Shown: positions 17,314-25,893 of the stretch, in pieces | How positions within the stretch are numbered: the stretch's first letter is position 1 | Layout: the number at the start of each line of letters is the position of its first letter | From: Noviherbaspirillum suwonense | GTDB taxonomy: Bacteria > Pseudomonadota > Gammaproteobacteria > Burkholderiales > Burkholderiaceae_D | Assembly: GCF_900182955.1 (NCBI RefSeq) | Contig: NZ_FXUL01000006.1 | Coordinates: 62,001-126,000, forward strand | DNA: 64,000 nucleotides | Direction: 5' to 3' | Position numbers and translations under genes: made by a program | Notes under the pieces: generated by a model | Database searches by the model: none | The model's input: the letters and a program-made list of their open reading frames with translations, nothing else | Told to the model about the DNA's origin: nothing

Positions 17314-19020
17314 ATGCTTAAACCTCACCATACAGGCGGTCCGCTAAAGTTGTGGTCACATTTACTACTGGGCACAATTGCGTCTATCGTTGCGGCCGTG
17401 ATGATTGTGCATGGAATTCGGAATTTGGTTTCCATATTCATTCATGCGATAAGCGGAGAAATCAACAATGGCGGCCCACCGATTTATATCCTTGTCCTAG
17501 GACTGTTGTCTCCAGTAATTATATGGTACGGCTCCAAGATCAAAACACTGTTGTCATTCGTAATAAGGTATTTGGAAACTGTAGCGCTGGGTCTGGCGGC
17601 GTTCTTCATCGGGTTTTTCGAACGAAATGCGCGCTTTGAGGGAAATGTTGTGTACTGGATTGTCCGCGCTGTTTCTTTCGCCCTTATTATTTGGGCGGGT
17701 AAGTTGGCATATTTCAGCCTCAAGCAGGAAATGAATAAAGACTCATTGCAATGGGCATCGTCTTTCTTCATCACGTTAACAATATATTTAACATTTTCAC
17801 TAACAAGGCTTGTCGCGGGAAGATCCGATGATTGGAAGTCCTTGGCCGAGCGTGTGCAATTACGATTGTTCAGTCAAGAAAAAATCGAACTTGACGGCTT
17901 CACTAAGATACCTCTGATTCATCTGTCCGATCTTCATGTAACGTGTAGTAACACGGCGCCTCTCGCGGAAAATCCCCGGATCGGGGTGCCGGATGCGACG
18001 CTCAGCGCGCTGGCTGAGTCCATTAGTGCCCTGAACGCAATGCCGGTTATTGTCAGCGGTGACGCGACTGATACGGGTGACGCCACGGAATGGGAAAGGT
18101 TCAAGCGCTATTTCGGTCCCTTCAAAGACAGGATGGTCGTTGCCCCAGGCAATCACGATTTGAACATTGTTGGATACGGCAAAGGTAGTCTCTTGACAGT
18201 CACCGACCTGCTTTATTATGAAGGCAGGATAAACAGACTTCGCGCTTATTTATGCGCAGCCAACGACATTATGGGGAACCGTGTACGTACCCTGCGAAGT
18301 GATGTCAAAGGGAGGCCTAAGGCGCTTTGTTCACTCCAAGTGGCGCTGGACGACATCAAGGATGAGAGAGGCTCCCGGCAGTTTGAGGAACTGAATGCTC
18401 TGTTTCCGTTGGTCGTCAGGGTTCCATCGCCACACGCTGTCCTGTACGCCATCGTTTGGAATACGACACGTACATCTTCGCTTCCAACGTTAAATTCGCT
18501 CGGTAAGATTGACTCCGGACAGATGGAACGCCTATCGGGCATTGCAGAATTGTTGCAAAAGGAGACTGCTGAGCCGCTAGCGCTCATCCACGTGCTACAC
18601 CATAAGGTCGGCATGCCTGTTGAGTTAGAGTATCACTTCGGCACCCTGACGAAGTGGGAGCACAGGGTGCAGTTCGCGAGCATGACTATGCAGAACGCTT
18701 CGTCACTGTTGCGAACGATTGAGAGCCTAGGAGCAGACACGGTCATTCTTCATGGCCACCATCATACGCGGTTCGCGGCGCATGTGATGACAAGGTCGGA
18801 GCCTATGATCGATGTGATTTCGGCGCCTTCCTCCACTCTGCATTGTGAGGGGCATGTTCAAGGTGAATCATGCGTGCAAACCCCAGGATTCGATGTCGTT
18901 AGTGTGGGTGTCAAGCACAGAAATGCTCGGGTGGTATGTAATCCTCAATGGAACGCCAGTGTGTCAGCGCCTAGCCATACCGTCTTGACGAATCTGCAGA
19001 GAGATGAAGAGAATGTTTGA
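17314..19020 (+). CDS. Membrane-anchored calcineurin-like metallophosphoesterase
   Basis: A 568-residue protein. The first 165 residues hold about five hydrophobic helices (roughly 13-35, 52-72, 75-100, 112-135, 146-165). From residue 200 on comes a complete metallophosphoesterase domain: HLSDLH (D206, H208), SGDATD (D250), GNHD (N280-D282), LHVLHHK and HGHHH (480-484), the five metal-binding blocks in order. The active site is expected on the cytoplasmic side, acting on a phosphodiester, possibly a nucleotide or lipid. AT-rich DNA and a weak ribosome-binding site precede the ATG. Its place in an island full of nucleases suggests a membrane-located defence effector, but housekeeping or cell-envelope roles are possible. 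Confidence 0.85.
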   Translation: MLKPHHTGGPLKLWSHLLLGTIASIVAAVMIVHGIRNLVSIFIHAISGEINNGGPPIYILVLGLLSPVIIWYGSKIKTLLSFVIRYLETVALGLAAFFIGFFERNARFEGNVVYWIVRAVSFALIIWAGKLAYFSLKQEMNKDSLQWASSFFITLTIYLTFSLTRLVAGRSDDWKSLAERVQLRLFSQEKIELDGFTKIPLIHLSDLHVTCSNTAPLAENPRIGVPDATLSALAESISALNAMPVIVSGDATDTGDATEWERFKRYFGPFKDRMVVAPGNHDLNIVGYGKGSLLTVTDLLYYEGRINRLRAYLCAANDIMGNRVRTLRSDVKGRPKALCSLQVALDDIKDERGSRQFEELNALFPLVVRVPSPHAVLYAIVWNTTRTSSLPTLNSLGKIDSGQMERLSGIAELLQKETAEPLALIHVLHHKVGMPVELEYHFGTLTKWEHRVQFASMTMQNASSLLRTIESLGADTVILHGHHHTRFAAHVMTRSEPMIDVISAPSSTLHCEGHVQGESCVQTPGFDVVSVGVKHRNARVVCNPQWNASVSAPSHTVLTNLQRDEENV

Positions 19021-19215
19021 GCAGGATGCCGCGCAATCGGTTGCGGCAATTTTCGGCAATACCATTGTCATGGTGGTTGCGCCACGGTGCAACTCGACAC
19101 GAATTTACTCGTGCTGGTCACATCCGGGCGCGACGGTTAACGGCACGAAGTTCGGTGCAGGAGACTTGCGTAGTATTGGTCACCATCCTACATACAGGTG
19201 GCATAGTCGACTAAG

Positions 19216-19950
19216 TCATCGCGAATTTATAGCCAAATAATTCTGCGTCTGTGCGGCCAGACGGTACTTAGCGTCGCTATCCGTCTGGCGCTGTGCATTA
19301 GCACGCGCTTCGATCTTCCGTAGCCTGTTTTCAGCTCCGCTGGCTAACATTTGCTTTATTTTTTCTAGTTGTTCATGAGCCTTGGTGTCCGGTGGTACTG
19401 CGCTAGTTGGTAAAGGCAGCAGTGCAGTCACGGTGGGAACCGGCAGCAGTCCCGCATTCGAGGCTTTCGATAAAACCGCTGGACGGCGCGTCGAGTCCCA
19501 TCCGAGCGACGCAATCCATATGGTGCTTACCGCGGCTGCTCTCGCTGCAGTCGTTAGCCGCTGGTACGCTTCCTTGAACGCCATACGCGCACCTACTTCA
19601 TCACCCAGCTCTAAAACCGGCTCGCAAAGCGAGAAAGCCTCGGCAATTTCAGTAGTCCAGACAACCGTATCGTTTTGGTCGCGGGAAGTCAGAGCAATGG
19701 CCCAAGCTTCTTCAGCGCCAGGCCGGCCGTCCATCAGTTTGCAACGAGTCGCGATGCTGGCCGGCACGGGAGCAAACTCGCCGTTCTCTTCGCAGTAGGA
19801 GCGCATTGCTGCCTCGATTATGTGCAGCGGGTACGGCGCGAGTGCGGCGATCCACGCCTTTGTAATCGCTGGTTCTGGCATTGGCTTGGCATACATAGCT
19901 AGCGCACTGGCCAGCAATTGCAGGAATTGCGGCTTTTGCGAATCGATCAT
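19216..19950 (-). CDS. Phage-type replication accessory protein (P-like), putative
   Basis: A 244-residue protein. The N-terminal half (FLQLLASALAMYAKPMPEPAITKAWIAALAPYPLHIIEAAMR) is the alpha-helical module seen in many prophage and satellite proteins encoded directly after a replication O-like gene, where they act like helicase loaders. The C-terminal third is a low-complexity linker and a charged helix (ENRLRKIEARANAQRQ). The ATG at 19950 overlaps the end of the upstream gene by 4 bp, so the two are coupled. Function is inferred from position and the N-terminal pattern. Confidence 0.5.
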   Translation of the reverse strand: MIDSQKPQFLQLLASALAMYAKPMPEPAITKAWIAALAPYPLHIIEAAMRSYCEENGEFAPVPASIATRCKLMDGRPGAEEAWAIALTSRDQNDTVVWTTEIAEAFSLCEPVLELGDEVGARMAFKEAYQRLTTAARAAAVSTIWIASLGWDSTRRPAVLSKASNAGLLPVPTVTALLPLPTSAVPPDTKAHEQLEKIKQMLASGAENRLRKIEARANAQRQTDSDAKYRLAAQTQNYLAINSR

Positions 19951-20864
19951 GATACCTCCATGTCGAAGGTGTTGCGGTCTACCGTCGTACTGCCCAAAAT
20001 CTCAGCCATAATTCGGCCATTTGTTTCCTCAATCGTCTCAGATTGGGCGGTCGGACGCGCATTCCCAGCGTCCAATGCGATGAATCGATCTATCTTGTCA
20101 GCGTTGCGTAGAATCAGATCAAGACCGTTGTACTTTGTTCTTTGCTCGTTTATCCCCATGTTGTGCGGAGACTTGGAACAGCCACGGATCGCTTTACAAA
20201 TGTCGGCAGATGAATAGCTTTGCAGCGCTTTCTTGATCAACCCTGTTCGATTAGCGTCTAACACAGACTTGGGCGAGTCCATAACTTCTTGCCAGTACGC
20301 GAAAATTTGTTTCACGCTGTCGTGCGAGGCATGCTCGACAGCGGATTTGGCTACTGTTCCTGTTCCTGTTCCTGTTCCTGTTCCTGTTCCTGTTCTTGTT
20401 TCCATATCGAGCTTTAAAGGATTCTCAAAGGGTTTCAAAGAGGAGCCAAATTCGTCCAAAACTGAAGCAGGGAAGAGTGGAGAAAACTGTCGCAATGCGG
20501 TAGCCAGCAAAGCTTTCACAGCTTCTGGTGGGGTGATTGTATTGAATAGTTTGCTCGCGGCCTTGCCGACATTAGGATTCTCAAACTGGTTCCACGCTAG
20601 ATAGCGCCTAATCATTACCCAAAAAGACCTTTCACAACGGTATATGAAACCCTTTGTGCATAACTCTTGGAAGGCTTTCGATACCCTTTCGACATCCCAA
20701 TGAAGGTCATCGGAGGCATAAGCATTGGTAAGGCGGAAGCAGCCAAGCATGTTGCCATGCGGGCAAGTCAATAAGTACAATGCCAGAGTGCGCGAATCTT
20801 CAGACATGTTAAGGATGTCCTCGCTAGTCCAGAAGCCAGTGTAAACCTTGCCATAATTACGCAT
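19947..20864 (-). CDS. Phage replication protein O-like, with a Gly-Thr repeat linker
   Basis: A 305-residue protein from ATG 20864 (MRNYGKVYTGFWTSED), chosen because GAGGTG precedes it; an upstream ATG at 20891 lacks a site. Residues 1-110 resemble the winged-helix N-terminus of phage/satellite replication proteins (YTGFWTSEDILNMSEDSRTLALYLLTCPH, RLTNAYASDDLHW). A (GT)n linker is followed by a C-terminal domain of the type FAYWQEVMDSPKSVLDANRTGLIKKAL, common in O-like proteins. It probably recognises the element's origin and passes it to the downstream accessory protein. Confidence 0.65.
   Translation of the reverse strand: MRNYGKVYTGFWTSEDILNMSEDSRTLALYLLTCPHGNMLGCFRLTNAYASDDLHWDVERVSKAFQELCTKGFIYRCERSFWVMIRRYLAWNQFENPNVGKAASKLFNTITPPEAVKALLATALRQFSPLFPASVLDEFGSSLKPFENPLKLDMETRTGTGTGTGTGTGTVAKSAVEHASHDSVKQIFAYWQEVMDSPKSVLDANRTGLIKKALQSYSSADICKAIRGCSKSPHNMGINEQRTKYNGLDLILRNADKIDRFIALDAGNARPTAQSETIEETNGRIMAEILGSTTVDRNTFDMEVS
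20355..20396. repeat. Hexanucleotide repeat (TGTTCC)6 plus one variant
   Basis: Six perfect copies of TGTTCC (20355-20390) and one TGTTCT copy (20391-20396), encoding Gly-Thr repeats on the minus strand inside the O-like replication protein. Because the unit is a multiple of three, copy changes lengthen or shorten the linker without a frameshift. Confidence 0.95.
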
Positions 20865-20960
20865 TACACACCTCAAGTTGCAGTAGCGCAAAATATCTCG
20901 AACGCATCGTGAAATTTGAATCGTCCTTGCTGGAAGAATAGGTTTTTATGGTGAATAGCA

Positions 20961-21203
20961 TTACTTCTCACCATTCAATAATTTTGCGATTGCGGTCACG
21001 GACCAGAGAAGAAATTTGCCGTGTTTAATTGGACGGATGCCGAAGCACTCGCCGGTAAGGCAATGGTTTTTGAGGATTGTCTGATTTGCACAGCTCATCG
21101 CGTGGGCAAACTCAGCGGTCTTAATATAGTCCCGGCCTTGAGCAACAGCAGCGAGGGCAGGCGGAATTGCCGGCACCTGATGGTTTTGAATGGTTTGCAT
21201 CAT
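20961..21203 (-). CDS. Small AlpA/excisionase-like DNA-binding protein
   Basis: An 80-residue protein. ATG 21203 is used because AAAGGAAAG abuts it. The core DYIKTAEFAHAMSCANQTILKNHCLTGECFGIRPIKHGKFLLWSVTAIAKLLNGE has the helix-turn-helix plus wing order of AlpA or excisionase proteins: a helix, a turn, a recognition helix, then a strand leading to W and a final helix. It sits between the replication gene and the HTH gene near the integrase, where such a protein would control excision or replication. Confidence 0.6.
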   Translation of the reverse strand: MMQTIQNHQVPAIPPALAAVAQGRDYIKTAEFAHAMSCANQTILKNHCLTGECFGIRPIKHGKFLLWSVTAIAKLLNGEK

Positions 21204-21328
21204 CTTTCCTTTGATGGACTTGATGACGCCGAAATCTACGCAGTGCAACCGATGTGGCTGGTTGCCGCAACCAGGCAACCTAGTAACCACGGGGAGGCCA
21301 GGCATTTTAGGCAACTACGCAACGCAAC

Positions 21329-21985
21329 CTATTTCTTTGAACTACTCCAGGGCATGGTCATCGCTTTCGCTTTGTATGGGGCGAACTCCTCTTTAGCTTT
21401 TTTTATGAGCCGGGCGATGAACTGGCGCGTTACACCGTATTTTTGCGCCAACGTGTCATGGGTTGCATTAGGCTGGTTGTATTCTTCTAGTAGGCGGCGC
21501 AACGCGGACTCATCCCATACCCTTTTTGGCTTTTCTTTTACCTTTGGCACACTTTGCTTACGATAAAGAGTCATACTGGCTATATTCAACAGTTGACTTG
21601 TTTTTTCATCAATGGCTTTAAGTTGATCTTGTAATGCGGTGATGTTGTCCTGCTGAATCTTGTAATCAATCGCTGTCGGAGTGGCCTTGGACTCCCACTC
21701 TTTGATTGCTTGCTCTATTCCAGCTTGTTCTACTTCTATTAAGTAGTCTTCCTTATTAATTCTTTCAAGAAATTTTTCCAACTCATCTTTTCTCAGTGGA
21801 TTGTTTTGTAAATCAACAGTATTGATAAGCATCTCCCTTGCTTCCAGCCCGTGCCTATCTAAAAGGCTTTTTAAAAGTGGGCTTTCATGAAAAATCTTTC
21901 TAAGAGAAATTGGAATGTCCGCCATTGACGTATCGACCTTTGGCTCTGTTGCGGCAGTTAGTGACTTGGATGACTCTTCTTTCAT
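21329..21985 (-). CDS. Hypothetical protein with coiled coil and C-terminal HTH
   Basis: A 218-residue protein. Residues about 60-140 are charged and heptad-like (KDELEKFLERINKEDYLIEVEQAGIEQAIKEW, then IQQDNITALQDQLKAIDEKTSQLLNIA) and should form a coiled coil. The C-terminal part ESALRRLLEEYNQPNATHDTLAQKYGVTRQFIARLIKKAKEEF is a helix-turn-helix of the Hin/resolvase C-terminal style. It is probably a DNA-binding element protein made with the integrase, possibly a regulator. No family name can be given. Confidence 0.55.
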   Translation of the reverse strand: MKEESSKSLTAATEPKVDTSMADIPISLRKIFHESPLLKSLLDRHGLEAREMLINTVDLQNNPLRKDELEKFLERINKEDYLIEVEQAGIEQAIKEWESKATPTAIDYKIQQDNITALQDQLKAIDEKTSQLLNIASMTLYRKQSVPKVKEKPKRVWDESALRRLLEEYNQPNATHDTLAQKYGVTRQFIARLIKKAKEEFAPYKAKAMTMPWSSSKK

Positions 21986-22124
21986 TTGTATTCCTTGATA
22001 GATCGGCGCATGAGAATGGCCGAAAAGGTGTGGCGCTTCGTATTTGAAGCCGCCGGGAAAAAGTTTTCGCGTATCATGGGTTCGTTGGCCTGCCCTAGGA
22101 CTCTTAAAACTATTCCTAATGCAT

Positions 22125-23426
22125 TTAAACAGCCGCTAACAGCCGCAATCCATCTGGTGCTTTAAGGAAATTGACCTTAGCTTGCTCTAAAATCCATGCT
22201 TCAATCTTTTCATGGTGTAAGCGCAGCAGGTCGAGCGGTCGGATCGTGTAATGCTTCTCGGCCGTCGCGCTCGGCTTATGCCCCATGATTTGCGCCACCA
22301 CGCCTGCAGGTATGTCCAGCCATTCAGTTAGCGATTTGAATGAACGACGCAATCCATGTAGCGTCAGGCCCTCAATGCCGGCAACCTTGCAGACTCCGGT
22401 TAGCTGATAATTCGGACTGGTTAGGTGGCTGCCTTTCGCACTGGAGAACACCCATTCATTACGGCGGGGCAGGGCAGCTATCACGCTTGCCATGTATGGC
22501 GTAAGTGGAATCTCTCTTGTGCCCTCCACTTTGTCGCGGATGGTCAGTCCTTTCCATTTGGTGTTCACGTCCTCCCACCGAATTTCAAGCACCTCGCCTG
22601 GTCTCGCGCCAGTCAACAAGATAGTTTGCAGACATGCGGCTACTACAGGATTGTTTAGCTTATTTACCGCATCAAACCATGCGGCCAGCTGCGTACGCTG
22701 CAAAACATCGGTTTTCGTTCGCGCCTTCCCAAGTGCTTCACGACTCTTTTTCGTCTTGGCTGGATTCGCCGCCGGGAGGATCGAGGCATATTCTTTCTGC
22801 TCAGCGCACCAGGCTAAAAATACCTTCAGTAGCCGCCAAGCCAGACGTGCAGCAGTTGGGCGGGTCTCGGCCTCCTTCGCCGCCCATTCTTCCACTGTGT
22901 CCGCATTCAGATCGCAAAGCTTTATGCTCATCAGGGAGTATAGCGGTCCTGCTATCGTCACGCCGCGCCCACGGGTGCCACGCTTACAGAGTACGCCGCC
23001 AGCCTTGGCTTTGGCAATATGGTCTAGGTAATGGCGTTCGCCCCATTTGCTTTTTCTGGCCTTAAGGTAGGCAGCCCATGCGTCTCCGACTGTCAGCGCT
23101 TGAGAACAGATACGTGATTCTTCGGCCTCTGCCTTTGCGCGCAGTGACGCTCGTTCACTTCTTGGGTCAATGCCTTGATCGACGAGCACTTTGTATTTCG
23201 TCGCTTCGGTTTGAGCCTTACTAACGGTCCAAGTGCGCGCATCCCCAATCGTAACGCGGATTGTCTTGCTGTAAAGACGAGCTTCGAAGATGTATGACTT
23301 GGCACCAGCGGCAGTCACGCGGAGTCCCAGGCCCGGTGTCTTGGCATCCCAAAAAATGAACTGCTGTTTTCCTGGCTCGCACTGAAAACCAGTCACCCTA
23401 TCCGCTGTGAAATTAACTTTAGCCAT
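22125..23426 (-). CDS. Tyrosine integrase of the P4/Arm-binding family
   Basis: A 433-residue site-specific recombinase. The N-terminus (FWDAKTPGLGLRVTAAGAKSYIFEARLYSKTIRVTIGDARTWTVSKA) is the Arm DNA-binding domain of the DUF4102 type. The catalytic residues are all present: R275 in LTGARPGEVLEIRW, H357-x-x-R360 in HGLRRSF, H383 in IMGHKPSA and Y393 in KHYTIRP. It should insert the element at the tRNA 3' end 160 bp to the right. It is transcribed leftward, into the element. Confidence 0.95.
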   Translation of the reverse strand: MAKVNFTADRVTGFQCEPGKQQFIFWDAKTPGLGLRVTAAGAKSYIFEARLYSKTIRVTIGDARTWTVSKAQTEATKYKVLVDQGIDPRSERASLRAKAEAEESRICSQALTVGDAWAAYLKARKSKWGERHYLDHIAKAKAGGVLCKRGTRGRGVTIAGPLYSLMSIKLCDLNADTVEEWAAKEAETRPTAARLAWRLLKVFLAWCAEQKEYASILPAANPAKTKKSREALGKARTKTDVLQRTQLAAWFDAVNKLNNPVVAACLQTILLTGARPGEVLEIRWEDVNTKWKGLTIRDKVEGTREIPLTPYMASVIAALPRRNEWVFSSAKGSHLTSPNYQLTGVCKVAGIEGLTLHGLRRSFKSLTEWLDIPAGVVAQIMGHKPSATAEKHYTIRPLDLLRLHHEKIEAWILEQAKVNFLKAPDGLRLLAAV

Positions 23427-23585
23427 TGCTCCCTTTTCTGTGTAGGCACCATGTAGGCAAATCTTAGCAAATTAAGGGAAACAATAGTAATTGTTGACAG
23501 GCAATCCTAGTCAAAAATTTTAATTCTTCACTATGAAAACCGCCTTTGTGGCAAATCATCGGAAAGGTTGGGAAATGGTTATTGT

Positions 23586-23635
23586 CCGGACTCATAATCC
23601 GTTGGTGCCGTGTTCGACTCACGGGAGGCCCACCA
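23586..23635 (+). repeat. 3' tRNA fragment (CAU anticodon arm to CCA): probable island attachment site
   Basis: An anticodon arm (CGGA-CTCATAA-TCCG, CAT at 23593-23595), variable loop, T-arm (CCGTG-TTCGACT-CACGG), acceptor strand GAGGCCC, discriminator A and CCA at 23633-23635 are all present. The matching 5' acceptor strand and D-arm are not found upstream, so this is not a full tRNA. Integration by a tyrosine recombinase at a tRNA 3' end leaves exactly this kind of duplicate. The intact elongator tRNA-Met or tRNA-Ile2 gene should lie beyond the left edge of the window. Confidence 0.8.
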
Positions 23636-23640
23636 GAATT

Positions 23641-23677
23641 AAAAGGGCCCGGATGAAAATCCGGGCCCTTTTCTTTT
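23641..23677 (+). terminator. Rho-independent terminator after the tRNA fragment
   Basis: A perfect 14-bp stem (23641-23654 with 23659-23672), GAAA loop and TTTTCTTTT tail. It is presumably the original terminator of the tRNA gene, cut off by the insertion. It marks the start of chromosomal sequence. Confidence 0.9.
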
Positions 23678-23860
23678 GGGTGATTAAATCGTGTGTGCAT
23701 CCTGCCATGCCGACTGCCTGGCAGGTCCGAAAGCGCAGACCACTTGTGCCCAGGCCGCCTAGCGTTCCCGTCGATAGTCCACGGTGATTAAACACTAGAA
23801 AGCATCGCCGCCCGCACGTCCGAGACCCGCTAACAAAACCTTGCCATCGCCCCCGGGTTG

Positions 23861-24730
23861 TCAGGCAGTCGCAGCAGTTTCCGCAGCGAAGTCCCGGTAC
23901 GAGCGCAGCGGCCTTCCCAGCAGCGCGGTCAGTCGGGCAACGTCGCCTGTCTCGGGGACCATGCCGTCGCTGAGAAAACGCTCGCTCATCAGGCGCATGT
24001 CGTATGCCATCCAGCTTGGCATGAACTGGCGCAGGGTCTGTTCGAACCCGGCGGTGTCGTCGCCGCCGTAGACGACCGGGCGTTCCAATACGTCCGACCA
24101 GATGGCGGCAACGGCAGCGCCGGTCAAGGTATCCGGGCCGACGAGATTCATTCGCTCGAGTGGAAGTGGCCGGGTCGCGGCGTCGTGCCGGATCAGTTCG
24201 ATCGCTGCGATCTCGCCGATGTCGCGTGTATCGATCATCGCCAGTCCCTTGTCGCCGATCGGCATCGGGTACGTGCCGTATCCGAACACGATGTCCTTGA
24301 TCGTGCGGTCGTTGTCCATGTAATAGGCAGGGCGCAAGATCGTGCCGGAGAAACCCATCTGCTCGATCATCCTTTCGACGCCGAACTTGCCGGCGAAGTG
24401 AGGCACATTGACGAAGATGTCGCTGTGGATCACCGACAGGTACACGACCCGGCGTACACCAGCCTGCCGGGCGACATTGAGCGCGATGAGCGCCTGGGTG
24501 AATTCATCCGGCACGACGCCATTGAGCAGGAACAGCGTCGAGACGCCGGCGAAGGCCTTGTGCAGCGAATCGACATCGAGCAGGTCGCCCTGCATGAGGT
24601 CGACACCTGCTGCGAAGCTGGCGTTTCCGGGGTTGCGGACGAGAACGCGCACGTTGGCGCCGCGCTTGACGAGTTGTTCGACAACTTGGCGGCCGACGTT
24701 GCCGGTAGCGCCGGTTACAAGAATGGTCAT
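23861..24730 (-). CDS. NmrA/atypical SDR NAD(P)-binding reductase
   Basis: A 289-residue protein. MTILVTGATGNVGRQVVEQL is the Rossmann GxxGxxG dinucleotide-binding start, and VRVLVRNPGNAS, DLMQGDLLD and VVYLSVIHSD are typical of NmrA/YtfG-like quinone reductases that sense or reduce small molecules with NAD(P)H. It is divergent from a LysR regulator (114 bp between starts), the usual layout for a LysR-controlled reductase. The C-terminal part FMPSWMAYDMRLMSERFLSDGM fits the family. It lies just outside the island. Confidence 0.85.
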   Translation of the reverse strand: MTILVTGATGNVGRQVVEQLVKRGANVRVLVRNPGNASFAAGVDLMQGDLLDVDSLHKAFAGVSTLFLLNGVVPDEFTQALIALNVARQAGVRRVVYLSVIHSDIFVNVPHFAGKFGVERMIEQMGFSGTILRPAYYMDNDRTIKDIVFGYGTYPMPIGDKGLAMIDTRDIGEIAAIELIRHDAATRPLPLERMNLVGPDTLTGAAVAAIWSDVLERPVVYGGDDTAGFEQTLRQFMPSWMAYDMRLMSERFLSDGMVPETGDVARLTALLGRPLRSYRDFAAETAATA

Positions 24731-24844
24731 GGCATTTGCTCCAGGTTGGTTGAGAAGTGTCGGATCGACGCTTTGAATATTAGGTGTCCCGCGGAAGAAC
24801 CGATAGCCGCTATACTTGGACGCGCTGTCTCACTGGTGGAACAC

Positions 24845-25741
24845 ATGGATCTTCTTGCCCTTGCCGATTTCAACCTGGTCGCCCGCCATGGCGGATTCGG
24901 ACTTGCCGCACGCGCCACCGGTCGTCCGAAGGCAACGCTGTCGCGCCGCGTGATGGAACTGGAGAGCAGCCTTGGCGTGCGGCTGCTGGAGCGAGGGGGA
25001 CGCGCACTCAGGCTCACGCAGGAGGGGCAGATGCTGCACGCGACCACGGGCGGGCTGCTGACCGAAATCGATGAAGCGACCGCAGCGCTCGCTTCGGGCG
25101 GGGCCAGCCCCAGGGGCGGACTGCGCATCAGCGCGCCGCTGCTGTTTTCGCAAACCGCGATGGGGAAGCTGGCCGCCGGATTTGCGCTGGCCTACCCGGA
25201 AGTCCGGCTCGAGATCACGAACGAAGACCGGCCCGTCGACATGGTCGAGGAAGGTTACGACCTGGTGATCAGGGTGAACCCCGACAAGGACGAGAACCTG
25301 GTAGGTCGCATCTTCCTGCGCGACCGGATGGTCGTCGTGGCAGATCCGAAGCTGCAACGACCGCTGGGCTCCACGGCTGTACCCGCGGTGGTGCGCGGCC
25401 AGAGTCCGCCTGCCTTGTCCTGGGCGGTGCGGGGATCGAACGGGAGCGTAAGCATTACAGCCAATCCGGTGCTGCACCTGGCGTCGCTCATCATGGTCCG
25501 TGATGCCGTCCTGGAAGGTGTCGGTGCGGCGTGCCTTCCCATATCGCTGGTCAGCCACGACTTGAAGGCGGGCCGGCTTGCGAGCTGGGGCGAGATCGAT
25601 GGACCCGAGATCGCCTTGTGGGCGCTGTATCCATCGCGACGCTTGTTGAGCGCACGCGTTTCTGCCTTCCTCGACTATTTGAAACGTGCATTTCCTAATG
25701 GCACACCGGACGAACTAGCGGCCTTTATCCGCCCGTCATAG
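24845..25741 (+). CDS. LysR-family transcriptional regulator
   Basis: A 298-residue protein from ATG 24845 (MDLLALADFNLVARHGGFG). Residues 1-60 are the winged HTH (AARATGRPKATLSRRVMELESSLGVRLLERGGRALRLTQEG), followed by a linker helix and a substrate-binding fold starting at GGLRISAPLLFSQ. The start is set by the LysR pattern; the frame extends much further upstream only because it runs antisense through the reductase gene. It probably controls the divergent reductase. Confidence 0.92.
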   Translation: MDLLALADFNLVARHGGFGLAARATGRPKATLSRRVMELESSLGVRLLERGGRALRLTQEGQMLHATTGGLLTEIDEATAALASGGASPRGGLRISAPLLFSQTAMGKLAAGFALAYPEVRLEITNEDRPVDMVEEGYDLVIRVNPDKDENLVGRIFLRDRMVVVADPKLQRPLGSTAVPAVVRGQSPPALSWAVRGSNGSVSITANPVLHLASLIMVRDAVLEGVGAACLPISLVSHDLKAGRLASWGEIDGPEIALWALYPSRRLLSARVSAFLDYLKRAFPNGTPDELAAFIRPS

Positions 25742-25893
25742 GGGCATGCCGGCCGGCCGCACGGCATTGCCGCGGACGAAACCGGCGAAGGCCCGCATGG
25801 CGCCGACAGCCGCCGCCGACACGCGCTGCAGGCGTAGTCCGATCCACGCCGCGTTCGATACCGCGCCTGCTCAGCAATCCCGAAAACCGCGTT

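Noticed and set aside
23586-23635. A complete tRNA gene
   Set aside because: No matching acceptor 5' strand or D-arm is found upstream; only the 3' half is present.
23858-24844. A 627-residue plus-strand reading ending in the LysR gene
   Set aside because: Only the part from 24845 matches LysR; the first 329 residues are antisense of the NmrA-type reductase.
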